A stretch of 64,000 nucleotides of DNA, from positions 1 to 64,000 of the forward strand of contig CAJUNR010000021.1 of the NCBI GenBank assembly GCA_910587765.1, given 5' to 3'. The stretch comes from an uncultured Lachnospiraceae bacterium. Its GTDB lineage: Bacteria > Bacillota > Clostridia > Lachnospirales > Lachnospiraceae. The notes under the pieces were generated by a model. The model made no database searches and had not been told where the DNA came from. It was given only the letters and a program-made list of their open reading frames with translations. Of this stretch, positions 17,922-25,894 are shown piece after piece. The position numbers and the translations under genes are program-made. Position 1 is the first letter of the stretch; every line of letters begins with the position of its first letter.

Positions 17922-18320
17922 ATGAACAAGGATAAGAAAGCAATTTTAATTACTGCAGCGCTTCTTTTAGTGCTTTGCCTTGGGGCAGTATTGGGATACC
18001 AGAAATTTGCCCCCAGGGGTGTGGCGGGAGAAAAGGAGATCACGGTAAAGGTAGTCCATGCCGACGCCGGTGAAAAGGAATTCACTTACCAGACGGATGA
18101 GGAGTTTTTAGGAGCCGTGTTGGAAGCGGAGGGTCTGGCAGAAGGCGAAGAAGGGCCTTACGGTCTTTACATCACTGCCGTGGACGGCGAGACCGCGGAA
18201 GAATCCAGGCAGCAGTGGTGGTGCCTGACAAAAGGCGGCGAGACCGTGAACACTTCTGCCACGCAGACGCCGATTGCGGATGGAGATGTGTTTGAGCTGA
18301 CGCTTACCGAAGGGTATTGA
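17922..18320 (+). CDS. DUF4430 membrane-anchored protein, B12-regulated
   Basis: 132 residues. An N-terminal hydrophobic anchor (AILITAALLLVLCLGAVLG) is followed by an extracellular DUF4430 domain (FTYQTDEEFLGAVLEAEGL, then WWCLTKGGETVNTSATQTPI, then GDVFELTLTEG). DUF4430 resembles the C-terminal domain of transcobalamin-like proteins. Behind a cobalamin riboswitch and beside an ECF S subunit it probably binds a corrinoid at the cell surface, which is inference. The ATG at 17922 follows GGAGAGGA. The nearby ATG at 17907 overlaps that site. Confidence 0.82.
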   Translation: MNKDKKAILITAALLLVLCLGAVLGYQKFAPRGVAGEKEITVKVVHADAGEKEFTYQTDEEFLGAVLEAEGLAEGEEGPYGLYITAVDGETAEESRQQWWCLTKGGETVNTSATQTPIADGDVFELTLTEGY

Positions 18321-18327
18321 GAGAGAC

Positions 18328-18837
18328 ATGCGGATGAATACAAAAACACTGGTGATATCGTCCATGCTGACGGCGATCCTGTTCGCCGGTCAGGTGGGGA
18401 TGCAGTTTCTGCCGAATATCGAGATCGTTACGCTTTTGACCATATTGTATACACGGACCTTTGGAAAACGGGTATTTGCCATCATCTATGCTTTTGTCAT
18501 GCTGGAAGGCCTTTTTTACGGGTTTGGCATCTGGTGGGTCAGCTATCTGTATATATGGAGTAGTTTCGCTCTGGTGGTGCTGCTGATCAAAAGCGATTCT
18601 GTAATTTTGTGGAGTATGATCTCGGGGATCTTCGGGCTGAGCTTTGGTTTTCTGTGCGCAATCCCTTATTTTGTGACGGGCGGTCCGGGAGCAGGGTTGG
18701 CGTACTGGGGAGCCGGGCTTTATTTTGACCTGCTTCACTGCGCCGGAAATGTGCTGCTTTGTGCAGTCTTGTACCGTCCCCTTTACCGGGTGCTTTCGCT
18801 GCTGGCGGCGGAGACGCGGCGGGCGGTGAGCTGCTGA
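18328..18837 (+). CDS. ECF transporter S component, probably for cobalamin
   Basis: 169 residues with about five or six membrane segments (TLVISSMLTAILFAGQVGMQ, then FAIIYAFVMLEGLFYGFGIW, then YFDLLHCAGNVLLCAVLYRP). This is the pattern of small substrate-binding S subunits of energy-coupling factor transporters. It begins seven bases after the DUF4430 stop and shares its riboswitch. No EcfA, EcfA' or EcfT gene is nearby, so it must borrow the shared energising module. Cobalamin or a precursor is the likely substrate, based on the riboswitch. Confidence 0.8.
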   Translation: MRMNTKTLVISSMLTAILFAGQVGMQFLPNIEIVTLLTILYTRTFGKRVFAIIYAFVMLEGLFYGFGIWWVSYLYIWSSFALVVLLIKSDSVILWSMISGIFGLSFGFLCAIPYFVTGGPGAGLAYWGAGLYFDLLHCAGNVLLCAVLYRPLYRVLSLLAAETRRAVSC

Positions 18838-18933
18838 CTGCGGCAGGGTATCGATGATCACCGTCAGATAAGAAGAGGCGTTTTCACAAATAATTACAAC
18901 AGAAACATCATTTTCAGGTCCGGAGGTACGAGT

Positions 18934-19617
18934 ATGAAAGATACAGGATACAGGGAAAGCCAGGCGGCGGACATGCTTTCCGGTCTCCCGTTCTGGGAGC
19001 ATCTGGAACATGCGCAGAAAAAGTATGCAGAAGATCATGCTGTGTTTCGGCACTATGGAAAGGGCAGCATGATCTACAGCAGCGGGAGCCTCTGCCTGGG
19101 CATGGCATGCGTGCAGAAGGGCAGCGTCCGGGTATACCTGCTCTCGGAAGAGGGGCGGGAGATCACGCTGTTCCGCCTGGAAAAGGGAGATCCCTGCGTG
19201 TTGTCCGCCGCCTGCGTCATCAGCCAGATTACCTTTGACACCTATATGGAAGCGGAGCAGGACTGTGATCTTCTGGTCATTCCCGCGGCGGCATTCCGGC
19301 AGCTGACGGAGGAAAATATCCATGTGAAATGTTTTGTGTATGAGCTGATGACAGAACGTTTTTCCAGTGTGATGTGGACGATGCAGCAGATTCTTTTCGC
19401 GGGGCTGGACCGCCGTCTTGCAGGATTTCTGGTTCAGGAATACGACAGGACCAAAGACCCCGGGATCAGGATCACGCAGGAGCAGATCGCCAGGCAGATC
19501 AATTCCGCCCGCGAAGCCGTGGCGAGAATGCTGCGGCGTTTTATGACAGAACATCTGGTGGAGGTGAGCCGCGGCGTGATTACGCTTCTGGATATAGACG
19601 GGCTCAGGCAGATTTGA
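18934..19617 (+). CDS. Crp/Fnr-family regulator
   Basis: 227 residues. An N-terminal cNMP-binding-type beta barrel (FRHYGKGSMIYSSGSLCLGM, then GREITLFRLEKGDPCVLSAA) is followed by a C-terminal winged helix (ITQEQIARQINSAREAVARM). There is no N-terminal cysteine cluster of the oxygen-sensing Fnr type, though cysteines occur at GDPCVLSAAC. A perfect Crp/Fnr-type palindrome lies at 19645-19659 in front of the thioredoxin-type genes that follow, suggesting this protein activates them. Confidence 0.88.
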   Translation: MKDTGYRESQAADMLSGLPFWEHLEHAQKKYAEDHAVFRHYGKGSMIYSSGSLCLGMACVQKGSVRVYLLSEEGREITLFRLEKGDPCVLSAACVISQITFDTYMEAEQDCDLLVIPAAAFRQLTEENIHVKCFVYELMTERFSSVMWTMQQILFAGLDRRLAGFLVQEYDRTKDPGIRITQEQIARQINSAREAVARMLRRFMTEHLVEVSRGVITLLDIDGLRQI

Positions 19618-19644
19618 CGCAGGACGGCACAATATTTCGAACAA

Positions 19645-19686
19645 TGTGACCCGGTCACAGTCGGCGCCTCCGGCTTCTGGTAAAAT
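19645..19686 (+). promoter_or_regulatory. Crp/Fnr box and -10, class II spacing
   Basis: TGTGACCCGGTCACA (19645-19659) is a perfect palindrome. A TAAAAT -10 lies at 19681-19686. The predicted start near 19693 puts the box centre at about -41, the class II activator position. No -35 is needed. It lies between the Crp-type gene and the FTR-like gene. Confidence 0.65.
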
Positions 19687-19731
19687 GGGATCATGATACA
19701 GCAGGAAGCAGTCTTTAGGAGGTAGAGTCAA

Positions 19732-19938
19732 ATGAAGATCACATTAAATCCGGATGCGGAGATTGTAAAGGTGGTAAAGGAAGGCCTGCGCAGAACCGGC
19801 GGCTACTGTCCCTGCCGGACGGAGAAAAAAGAAGATTATAAATGTATGTGCCGGGAATTCCGGGAGCAGATCGAGGACCCGGGATTTGAAGGTTACTGTC
19901 ACTGCATGCTTTACTACAAGGCAAAGGAGGAAGTATAA
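19732..19938 (+). CDS. Ferredoxin-thioredoxin reductase catalytic-chain-like protein
   Basis: 68 residues with three paired-cysteine motifs in the order of the FTR beta chain: YCPCR (Cys26, Cys28), KCMCR (Cys38, Cys40) and YCHCM (Cys56, Cys58). In the family these hold a [4Fe-4S] cluster beside a redox-active disulfide that passes electrons to thioredoxin. The plant/cyanobacterial partner chain is absent here. The thioredoxin gene follows after two bases. AGGAGG lies upstream of the ATG. Confidence 0.85.
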   Translation: MKITLNPDAEIVKVVKEGLRRTGGYCPCRTEKKEDYKCMCREFREQIEDPGFEGYCHCMLYYKAKEEV

Positions 19939-19940
19939 CG

Positions 19941-20258
19941 ATGGCTGAGCTGAAGATCACAAAGAACAATTTTCAATCAGAGGTGCTCCGGTCCGAAGTG
20001 CCGGTGCTTTTGGATTTCTGGGCGACCTGGTGTCCGCCCTGCAGGATGCTTTCCCCCATTATCGAGGAGATCGCAGGGGAGTACGAAGGCAGGGCAAAGG
20101 TCGGCAAAGTCAATGTGGATGAAGAGCCGGAGCTGGCCGCCATGTTCAGGGTGGAAAATATCCCCACTATGGTCGTCATGAAAGAAGGAAAAGTGGCGGA
20201 ACTGGCAGTCGGTTACCGTCCGAAGGAACAGATTACAGATATGCTGACAAGAGCGTGA
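19941..20258 (+). CDS. Thioredoxin with WCPPC active site
   Basis: 105 residues, full length for thioredoxin. The active site reads WCPPC (Cys31, Cys34) instead of the classical WCGPC, and the cis-proline loop is IPTMVV. A Pro-Pro dipeptide between the cysteines should change redox potential relative to standard thioredoxin. Co-transcription with the FTR-like protein suggests that protein as its reductant rather than NADPH-thioredoxin reductase, which is not present here. Confidence 0.9.
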   Translation: MAELKITKNNFQSEVLRSEVPVLLDFWATWCPPCRMLSPIIEEIAGEYEGRAKVGKVNVDEEPELAAMFRVENIPTMVVMKEGKVAELAVGYRPKEQITDMLTRA

Positions 20259-20286
20259 CCGGTGAAAACGGCCACGCTCTTTTTGC
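20247..20286 (+). terminator. Terminator after thioredoxin gene
   Basis: AGAGCGTG and CACGCTCT arms around a GACCGGTGAAAACGGC-containing loop, followed by TTTTTG. It overlaps the end of the thioredoxin gene. Confidence 0.7.
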
Positions 20287-20292
20287 TACGGT

Positions 20293-21879
20293 CTACAGAT
20301 TTGCAAAGACATCCATCTGCCGGTTCAGTTCACCCACAATCTCCTGATTGGTATCCATCCGGGCGGCAATTCCGGTCATGTCTTCCGCCAGTATGCGGGT
20401 GCTGTCGGCGGCTCCGGTGACATCGGGCAGAGCGCCGTCGATGGCTTCCGAGATGCCGGTGATGGAAGCCGCGATCTCGTCCATGGCAGTCTGCAGCCTT
20501 TCTGTCTGCTGCTGAAAGGCTTCCATGGAGGCTTCAATATAGGCGGCATCCTTTCGGTACTGCTGTCCGGACTGGACGGACAGTTCAAACTGTGTCAGGA
20601 TATTCTGGCCAAGATAGTCCACCAGATCCTGCGCGCTTTCGGAAAGATGCTCCACCGCGCCGGTGACGACCGCGCTGACCTGCTGGATATGGCCGGCGGT
20701 CTCGGCGCAGGAATCAGCGAGCTTTCGGATTTCCTGTGCCACAACCGCAAATCCTTTTCCGGCGGTTCCGGCCCGTGCAGCCTCAATGGAGGCATTGACG
20801 GCAATCAGATCCGTAGAGGAGGAGATGGACAGGATGTCTTTGGTCAGAAGATCGATCTGTTCCACACTTCGGCTTTGTTCGATCGCTTTATTCAGGACAC
20901 CCATGATTTCCTGTGTTTTCGTAAGGATTGCTTCTTTGTTTTTCTGCGCGGACTGCTCCATCTCTTCCGCCCGCCCGCGCATATCCACCGAATAGGCGGT
21001 GATTGCCGCGCATTCCCCGCTCATCCTGCGGGTATCCGTCTGCGTGTCTGCAGCGTTGTCCCGGATGGAAGCGGCGTTGCCGGCGATTTCTTCAAAAGCG
21101 GCGGTCAGTTCATCGGTCAGCCGGGACAGCTTATGTACATGGTCGCGGGATGTTCTGGTACGATTTCGGACTTCTCCCACGACAGTTCCGGTGCGCCCGG
21201 AACTGTCCTGAAGCGTCTGCATGGCGTCCCGGATCGGGGCGATGACGGACCTCCGGATGATGCGGAAAGCGGCAAATACAAGGAAAAGCCCTGCGAGCAG
21301 CGTGACAGCGCTGGTTACAAGAGAAATAAAATATACGATGGAAAGGCGGTTTCGCGCCGCTGCAGCCTGCCGGCTGACCGATTCGTAAAGGGTATTGATT
21401 TTTTCCTCCGCTGCATTTCCGAAAAGCGCTACGTCGCCGTTGGCCTGCGCATAGGCCGCCTGCGTCCGGCTGTCTGCACTGGCGCAGACCAGGAAAACAA
21501 GCGCGTGCTTAAAAGAGTCGTAATCTTCCAGAAGCATGCGGTAGGTTTCTTCCTCTTCCGGGGGAACACAGGAGGCGTAGGCGGCCAGCTTCTCATCCAG
21601 CCCGGCCTCCTCTTCCTTGATCGTTCCTACCAGCTGGATCATGGTGGCATGGTCAGCTGCAATAATGTGCGACAAGGCCAGACGATGGATCTCCATCATG
21701 GAACGGCGGATATCTTCCAGCTGCGCTTCGCTGACCATATGCCGGTCGACAATGATCCCGGCATTGGCGTTTACGTTGTGGATGCCAAATACCGCGAGAA
21801 TATTTGAAAGCAGTGTGATCAGTCCCAACAGGACAATGGGCAGGATCAGGCGCTGCTGCAGAGTCAGTCTGTTTTTCAT
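20293..21879 (-). CDS. Methyl-accepting chemotaxis protein
   Basis: 528 residues. A first membrane segment (RLILPIVLLGLITLLSNIL), a helical extracellular four-helix-bundle-type region of about 150 residues, a second membrane segment (SLVTSAVTLLAGLFLVFAAF), then a long cytoplasmic signalling coiled coil with the conserved hairpin (GKGFAVVAQEIRKLADSCAE). It should signal to CheA/CheW. The ATG at 21879 follows GGAGGAG. It lies 92 bases downstream of a solute-binding lipoprotein gene on the same strand, which suggests ligand sensing through that protein. Confidence 0.9.
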   Translation of the reverse strand: MKNRLTLQQRLILPIVLLGLITLLSNILAVFGIHNVNANAGIIVDRHMVSEAQLEDIRRSMMEIHRLALSHIIAADHATMIQLVGTIKEEEAGLDEKLAAYASCVPPEEEETYRMLLEDYDSFKHALVFLVCASADSRTQAAYAQANGDVALFGNAAEEKINTLYESVSRQAAAARNRLSIVYFISLVTSAVTLLAGLFLVFAAFRIIRRSVIAPIRDAMQTLQDSSGRTGTVVGEVRNRTRTSRDHVHKLSRLTDELTAAFEEIAGNAASIRDNAADTQTDTRRMSGECAAITAYSVDMRGRAEEMEQSAQKNKEAILTKTQEIMGVLNKAIEQSRSVEQIDLLTKDILSISSSTDLIAVNASIEAARAGTAGKGFAVVAQEIRKLADSCAETAGHIQQVSAVVTGAVEHLSESAQDLVDYLGQNILTQFELSVQSGQQYRKDAAYIEASMEAFQQQTERLQTAMDEIAASITGISEAIDGALPDVTGAADSTRILAEDMTGIAARMDTNQEIVGELNRQMDVFANL

Positions 21880-21971
21880 AGGATCTCCTCCAGATTTTGT
21901 TTTCACCGGGCCGGGAACCATGATCCCCGGGTTCTGCACTGCCGGCATATTTTACTGCCGGCCGGTATCAT

Positions 21972-23207
21972 TTAACGCGCGGTTACCTCCTCCACCAGCC
22001 GGTCAAGCTGTTCCTGAAGTGATGTGCCGGAAGGATTCCCTTCGGCCATATTCAGTGCGAAGGCAGAGACAGGGTCCCAGAATTTGCCCCCGACCCGCTG
22101 GAGCTGGGAGAATTCCGACTGCGCCAGCAGCGCGGCAATGGCGGGGGACTCCAAAACGGCGGCGGAATCTGCCGCCCGGATATTGGACGGCCCCTGTCCC
22201 CGCTGTTCAAAACGCAGGGTCTGATTGCTTTCATTGCTGATCCATTCAGCCAGCTTCAGCGCCCATTCCTTCTGCGGGGAATAGGCGTTGACGCCCACCA
22301 GTTTGCAGCCGGAAAAGGAAGCCATCTGCACCTGCTGGTCTTTGCAGGTATAGGAGGGCAGCTTTGCCGCTCCGGTATTTTCACCCCAGGCATCTTCGAT
22401 GGCAATGCTGTTCCAGACGCCGCTGACTCCGGCGATTACGGACCCGTCCTGCACGCCGGCCAGAAATTCCGTATCGGTGCGGCTGGCAAAGCCGGGACTG
22501 GCGGCGATGTCCAGCATGGCCTGCGCCACGTCGACGCCGCGGATCGGGCCTTCCGTGCTGTTCCAGGTACAGTAGTTGGTCAGGCCGTCTTCATTCAGGC
22601 CCGCTTCCAGGCCGGTATTGCCGAAAAAGGAATACACATACCAGGCGGAGGACCAGTCCATGGTCAAAAGCCGCCCCTGTTCCGCGGCGATTTCTGTCAT
22701 TCGGTTCATGCTCTGTATATCATCTTCCGAAAAATAAGCCTTGTTATAATATAGAAAGTATCCATTATCTGCGGTCAGCGGAAATGCGTAGAGCGTATCG
22801 CCTACCGAGGCGGCTTCCACCGAGGCGGGCAGATTGGAAGCGCGGATCTCTTCCGGGTTTTCCAGGGGATCCAGCGCGCCCGCGGCAGCAAGCGCCGCCA
22901 GCTGATCGTCCGCAAAGGTAAATACGTCCGCGCCGCCCTCCAGATCTGCCAGCAGAGCATCCTTGCACCCGGATTCGCTCTGAGGCTGAAACGTAATCTG
23001 AAAAGAGACCTGGCCGGCATAGTGGGACTGGAAAGAGGAACAGATTTCCTTCAGAAGCGCTTCGTCCTCTTCTCCGCTCCATACGGTTAAAGGGATCACG
23101 GATTCGGATGCATCAGAGTCGGCAGGAAGCGGTTCCTGCTTTTTACATCCGCCGCATAAAGACAGGGCACAGACTGCCAGAATAAGATAAAGGGAATTCT
23201 TTTTCAT
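21972..23207 (-). CDS. Extracellular solute-binding lipoprotein (sugar-type SBP)
   Basis: About 411 residues. It has a lipoprotein-type signal (MKKNSLYLILAVCALSLCGG followed by Cys) and then a MalE-like type 1 binding protein (VIPLTVWSGEEDEALLKEIC, then GGADVFTFADDQLAALAAAG, then YAFPLTADNGYFLYYNKAYF). Such proteins deliver sugars or oligosaccharides to ABC permeases, but no permease or ATPase gene is nearby. The downstream partner is a chemoreceptor. I use the ATG at 23207; an alternative at 23234 would add nine residues. Neither has a strong ribosome site. Confidence 0.85.
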   Translation of the reverse strand: MKKNSLYLILAVCALSLCGGCKKQEPLPADSDASESVIPLTVWSGEEDEALLKEICSSFQSHYAGQVSFQITFQPQSESGCKDALLADLEGGADVFTFADDQLAALAAAGALDPLENPEEIRASNLPASVEAASVGDTLYAFPLTADNGYFLYYNKAYFSEDDIQSMNRMTEIAAEQGRLLTMDWSSAWYVYSFFGNTGLEAGLNEDGLTNYCTWNSTEGPIRGVDVAQAMLDIAASPGFASRTDTEFLAGVQDGSVIAGVSGVWNSIAIEDAWGENTGAAKLPSYTCKDQQVQMASFSGCKLVGVNAYSPQKEWALKLAEWISNESNQTLRFEQRGQGPSNIRAADSAAVLESPAIAALLAQSEFSQLQRVGGKFWDPVSAFALNMAEGNPSGTSLQEQLDRLVEEVTAR

Positions 23208-23332
23208 GTCCGGAAAATAAATAAATCCTTTCATAATTTTATTGCGTTTTCTGCTGGATTTATTATACTAAAAGGAGGAAAAATTTTCAAGTTTTCGGGA
23301 TTTGCAGTCATTGACCAAAACAGGAGGCTTAC

Positions 23333-24544
23333 ATGTTTCGGAAAATCCAGGATCATTTCAGAAAAAGACCAAATCTGTATATTGCCGCAGGTTCGCTGCT
23401 GGCGGGGACTGCAGTGATGTTTCCCGGCGCATGGCTCCTTGTATACGGTGGGGAGGGCGGGGCGTCGGACCTGTCTTCTGCTCTTCTGGTCGGTATCCTG
23501 TTCGGTGTATTTTTGTTTTATCCGGCTGCGCTTACCTTCTGGAATCTGTGGCAGCTCTGCCGGCTGCGTTATCAGATGGAGGCGCTTAATACGGCAAGGA
23601 TTACGGATGCCGTTACGATTCTCTGGGGCGCGGTCTGCGTCGTCTGCTATCTGATGATTTCGGATGTCCGTATGGAAGACTGGACGGAGACACTGGTCAA
23701 TTCCCAGGTTCATACCCCCATTGCCACATGGACGATTCCCACGGTTGCCGCCATCGGGACCGTGGCGTTTGTGGGTTACCTGATTCTGCGTTTGATTCCG
23801 GTCAGGAAGCTGCCGCCGCTTTTTTGTGTCCTTGCCATGTCCGCTATGTATCTGGGGATCGGGCTTTGCGTTCTGTTCACTGTTCAGCTGGCAGGGGGTG
23901 AGTTTCTGCTGGCGGTTTATCCGTTCAATCTGCTTCTGGTATTTGGAAAGACCGTGCGGCAGGTATGCATGCAGCAGGAGCGGGCCCGCCGTTTTTCCGG
24001 ACTTGCATTTCTGCTCATGTGGCCGCTGCTGGGTGTGCTGACCGCGATCCTGATCCTGTTCGGCCAGAAGCCGGACAGCCTGATTCAGGCGTGGACGCAG
24101 ACCAGCGACTGGACGCTGTCGCTTCAGAAGGCGCCGCCCAATGTACTTTATGATGAGCATTACCTGTGTACGGTGGCCGCGGGAGGACACCCGAAGGTGG
24201 TCAGGCCCCTTCGGATGGGAGTACGCCATGGGCATCGGATCGTGGTGAACCGGCAGCTTCTGGTGGCCAACGCATTCGAGGACCTGCTGGCAGAGCGGAT
24301 GCCGGGAGCACATCGGAGACTGCGGCATTTCTATGACCGTTATGGTTATCCCGTTGCCCGGCATATCCGGAGCCGCTGGATGGCGGACCTTGTATATTTT
24401 ATCATGAAGCCGCTGGAATATTTTTTTGTGACGGTGCTGTATCTTTTTGATACACAGCCGGAGAATCGGATTGCCATGCAGTATCTGGGCGGGGATTTTT
24501 CGGAACGGAAACGTACAGTACAGGTCGGAAATACAATGTTTTGA
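23333..24544 (+). CDS. Polytopic membrane protein, DUF6688-like
   Basis: 403 residues. The first 240 carry about six hydrophobic segments (LLVGILFGVFLFYPAALTFW, then LPPLFCVLAMSAMYLGIGLC). The C-terminal soluble part has the motifs LCTVAAGGHPKVVRPLRMG, HGHRIVVNRQLLVANAFEDL and HFYDRYGYPVARHI. I associate this pattern with the DUF6688 family, function unknown. The conserved His/Gly-rich stretch hints at an active or metal site, but I cannot assign chemistry. The histidine phosphatase gene follows after 25 bases and is probably co-transcribed. Confidence 0.72.
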   Translation: MFRKIQDHFRKRPNLYIAAGSLLAGTAVMFPGAWLLVYGGEGGASDLSSALLVGILFGVFLFYPAALTFWNLWQLCRLRYQMEALNTARITDAVTILWGAVCVVCYLMISDVRMEDWTETLVNSQVHTPIATWTIPTVAAIGTVAFVGYLILRLIPVRKLPPLFCVLAMSAMYLGIGLCVLFTVQLAGGEFLLAVYPFNLLLVFGKTVRQVCMQQERARRFSGLAFLLMWPLLGVLTAILILFGQKPDSLIQAWTQTSDWTLSLQKAPPNVLYDEHYLCTVAAGGHPKVVRPLRMGVRHGHRIVVNRQLLVANAFEDLLAERMPGAHRRLRHFYDRYGYPVARHIRSRWMADLVYFIMKPLEYFFVTVLYLFDTQPENRIAMQYLGGDFSERKRTVQVGNTMF

Positions 24545-24569
24545 CACCTGAGAGAATGGAGGAACACTC

Positions 24570-25343
24570 ATGAGAATTTTGATGATACGCCATGGAGACC
24601 CGGACTATGAACATGATTCCCTGACAGAGACCGGGAAAAAAGAGGCGGCGCTGCTGGCGGAGACCGCAGGCGGCCTGCATCTGGGCGACTGCTTTGTCTC
24701 GCCTCTTGGCCGGGCAAAGGAGACGGCGTCCTATACGCTGAAGAAACTGGGGCTTAAGGCGGAGACGCTGGACTGGCTGCAGGAATTTCCGGCAAAGCTT
24801 GATATCAATGATTCCGAAGAACTCCAGCGGGCTTATCCGGATACCAGAAAGGAAGGGGAGCGGTTCGCGTCCCGAATCGTCTGGGATATGATGCCGTCCT
24901 ATTACCTGACTCATCCGGAATACATGGACCGGGAGGGTTGGAAAACTTCCGCGGTCGCCGCGCACAGCGATATCGTTTCGGTATATAAGAATGTGATCGA
25001 ACATTTTGACCGGCTGCTTGCCGGATACGGCTATGTGCGGGAGGGCATGCATTACCGGGTGGAAAAGGCGAACACGGATACGATCACTTTTTTCTGCCAT
25101 TTTGGACTGACCTGTGTGCTGCTGTCCCACCTGATCAATGTGTCGCCCTTTGCCCTCTGGCATGGACTGGTGCTGGCGCCCACTTCTGTGACGGAGATTA
25201 CCACGGAAGAGCGGGAACGGGGAATCGCCATGTTCCGCAGCCAGCGCATGGGGGACGTCCATCATCTTCTGGCAGGCGGGACCGGGCCGTCCTTTGCGGC
25301 CAGATTCTGCGAGACTTATGACAATATGGAGCAGAGACACTGA
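24570..25343 (+). CDS. Histidine phosphatase family protein
   Basis: 257 residues of the phosphoglycerate-mutase-like branch 1. The catalytic motif is LMIRHGDPDY near the N-terminus (RHG, nucleophilic His), with FVSPLGRAKETA carrying a conserved Arg, and a second histidine in FFCHFGLTCVLL. These enzymes remove phosphate from small molecules or proteins; the substrate is not predictable. GGAGG precedes the ATG. It is followed by a large imperfect hairpin. Confidence 0.88.
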   Translation: MRILMIRHGDPDYEHDSLTETGKKEAALLAETAGGLHLGDCFVSPLGRAKETASYTLKKLGLKAETLDWLQEFPAKLDINDSEELQRAYPDTRKEGERFASRIVWDMMPSYYLTHPEYMDREGWKTSAVAAHSDIVSVYKNVIEHFDRLLAGYGYVREGMHYRVEKANTDTITFFCHFGLTCVLLSHLINVSPFALWHGLVLAPTSVTEITTEERERGIAMFRSQRMGDVHHLLAGGTGPSFAARFCETYDNMEQRH

Positions 25344-25412
25344 CGGCGCCGCTGTTCACACCCACGTCCGGGCCGGCATCTACGAACGTGTGGATGATCG
25401 GGACAGCGGCGC
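25344..25412. terminator. Large imperfect hairpin, probable bidirectional terminator
   Basis: Outer arms GCGCCGCTGT and ACAGCGGCGC pair across about 45 bases, with an inner ACACCCACGT/ACGTGTGG pairing. It begins at the phosphatase stop codon. There is no T tail, so it may be a structural repeat rather than a terminator. Confidence 0.4.
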
Positions 25413-25418
25413 ATCTGC

Positions 25419-25500
25419 TTGACAGCGCTCCTGCTTTTTGCTATATTTAAAAAATAAATAAATATTGAAAAAATATAAAAAACTATTGAAATAAAAAACG
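25419..25500 (+). promoter_or_regulatory. blaI-type promoter and operator, copy 1
   Basis: TTGACA (25419-25424), a 17-base spacer and TATATT (25442-25447), then AT-rich DNA with two direct ATTGAAA elements (AAATATTGAAAAAAT, AACTATTGAAATAAA). They match half of the palindrome at 27303-27328. The BlaI-type repressor encoded next is the likely binder. Confidence 0.55.
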
Positions 25501-25513
25501 GAGGTGCGCGAAC

Positions 25514-25894
25514 ATGGAAAAACAGATGACGCCGGCGGAAGAAGTCATCATGCAATGTCTGTGGGAATCGGGAGAGGATCTGACGGTCTATGAGCTCACA
25601 GAGCGTCTGAGGGAGCATTATGGGAAGGACTATGCCAACAACGCCGTTGCCACATTCATGAAAAATCTGCTGAACAGAGGGCTGGTCAGCCGTTATAAAA
25701 AGCATCACTCTCATCAGTGGCATCCGGAGATCAATATGGATGATTATCGGGATCAGAAGCTTCACAGCTTTCGGAAGCAGTGGTACCGGGGTTCCGGCGT
25801 CGGCATGCTGGCTTCCCTTGTGGAAACCTCTGACCTTACAAAAGAAGATGTAAAGAAAATGAAGGAGCTTCTGGATGAATATATGGATGAATGA
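25514..25894 (+). CDS. BlaI/MecI/CopY-family repressor, copy 1
   Basis: 126 residues, standard for BlaI/MecI. The winged helix is QMTPAEEVIMQCLWESGEDL followed by TVYELTERLREHYGKDYANN, and the C-terminal dimerisation helices include DLTKEDVKKMKELLDEYMDE. In the family, cleavage by the BlaR-type metalloprotease relieves repression. It overlaps the blaR-like gene by 20 bases. A near-identical copy is at 45956. The start codon follows GGAGGTG. Confidence 0.92.
   Translation: MEKQMTPAEEVIMQCLWESGEDLTVYELTERLREHYGKDYANNAVATFMKNLLNRGLVSRYKKHHSHQWHPEINMDDYRDQKLHSFRKQWYRGSGVGMLASLVETSDLTKEDVKKMKELLDEYMDE

Noticed and set aside
18304..19731. A 475-codon leftward frame over the ECF S subunit and Crp-type genes
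   Set aside because: It crosses two convincing rightward genes and their spacer and has no ribosome site or recognisable domain.
23231..24571. A 446-codon leftward frame over the DUF6688-like gene
   Set aside because: Low-complexity His/Gln/Arg-rich translation. The rightward frame has membrane segments and conserved motifs.
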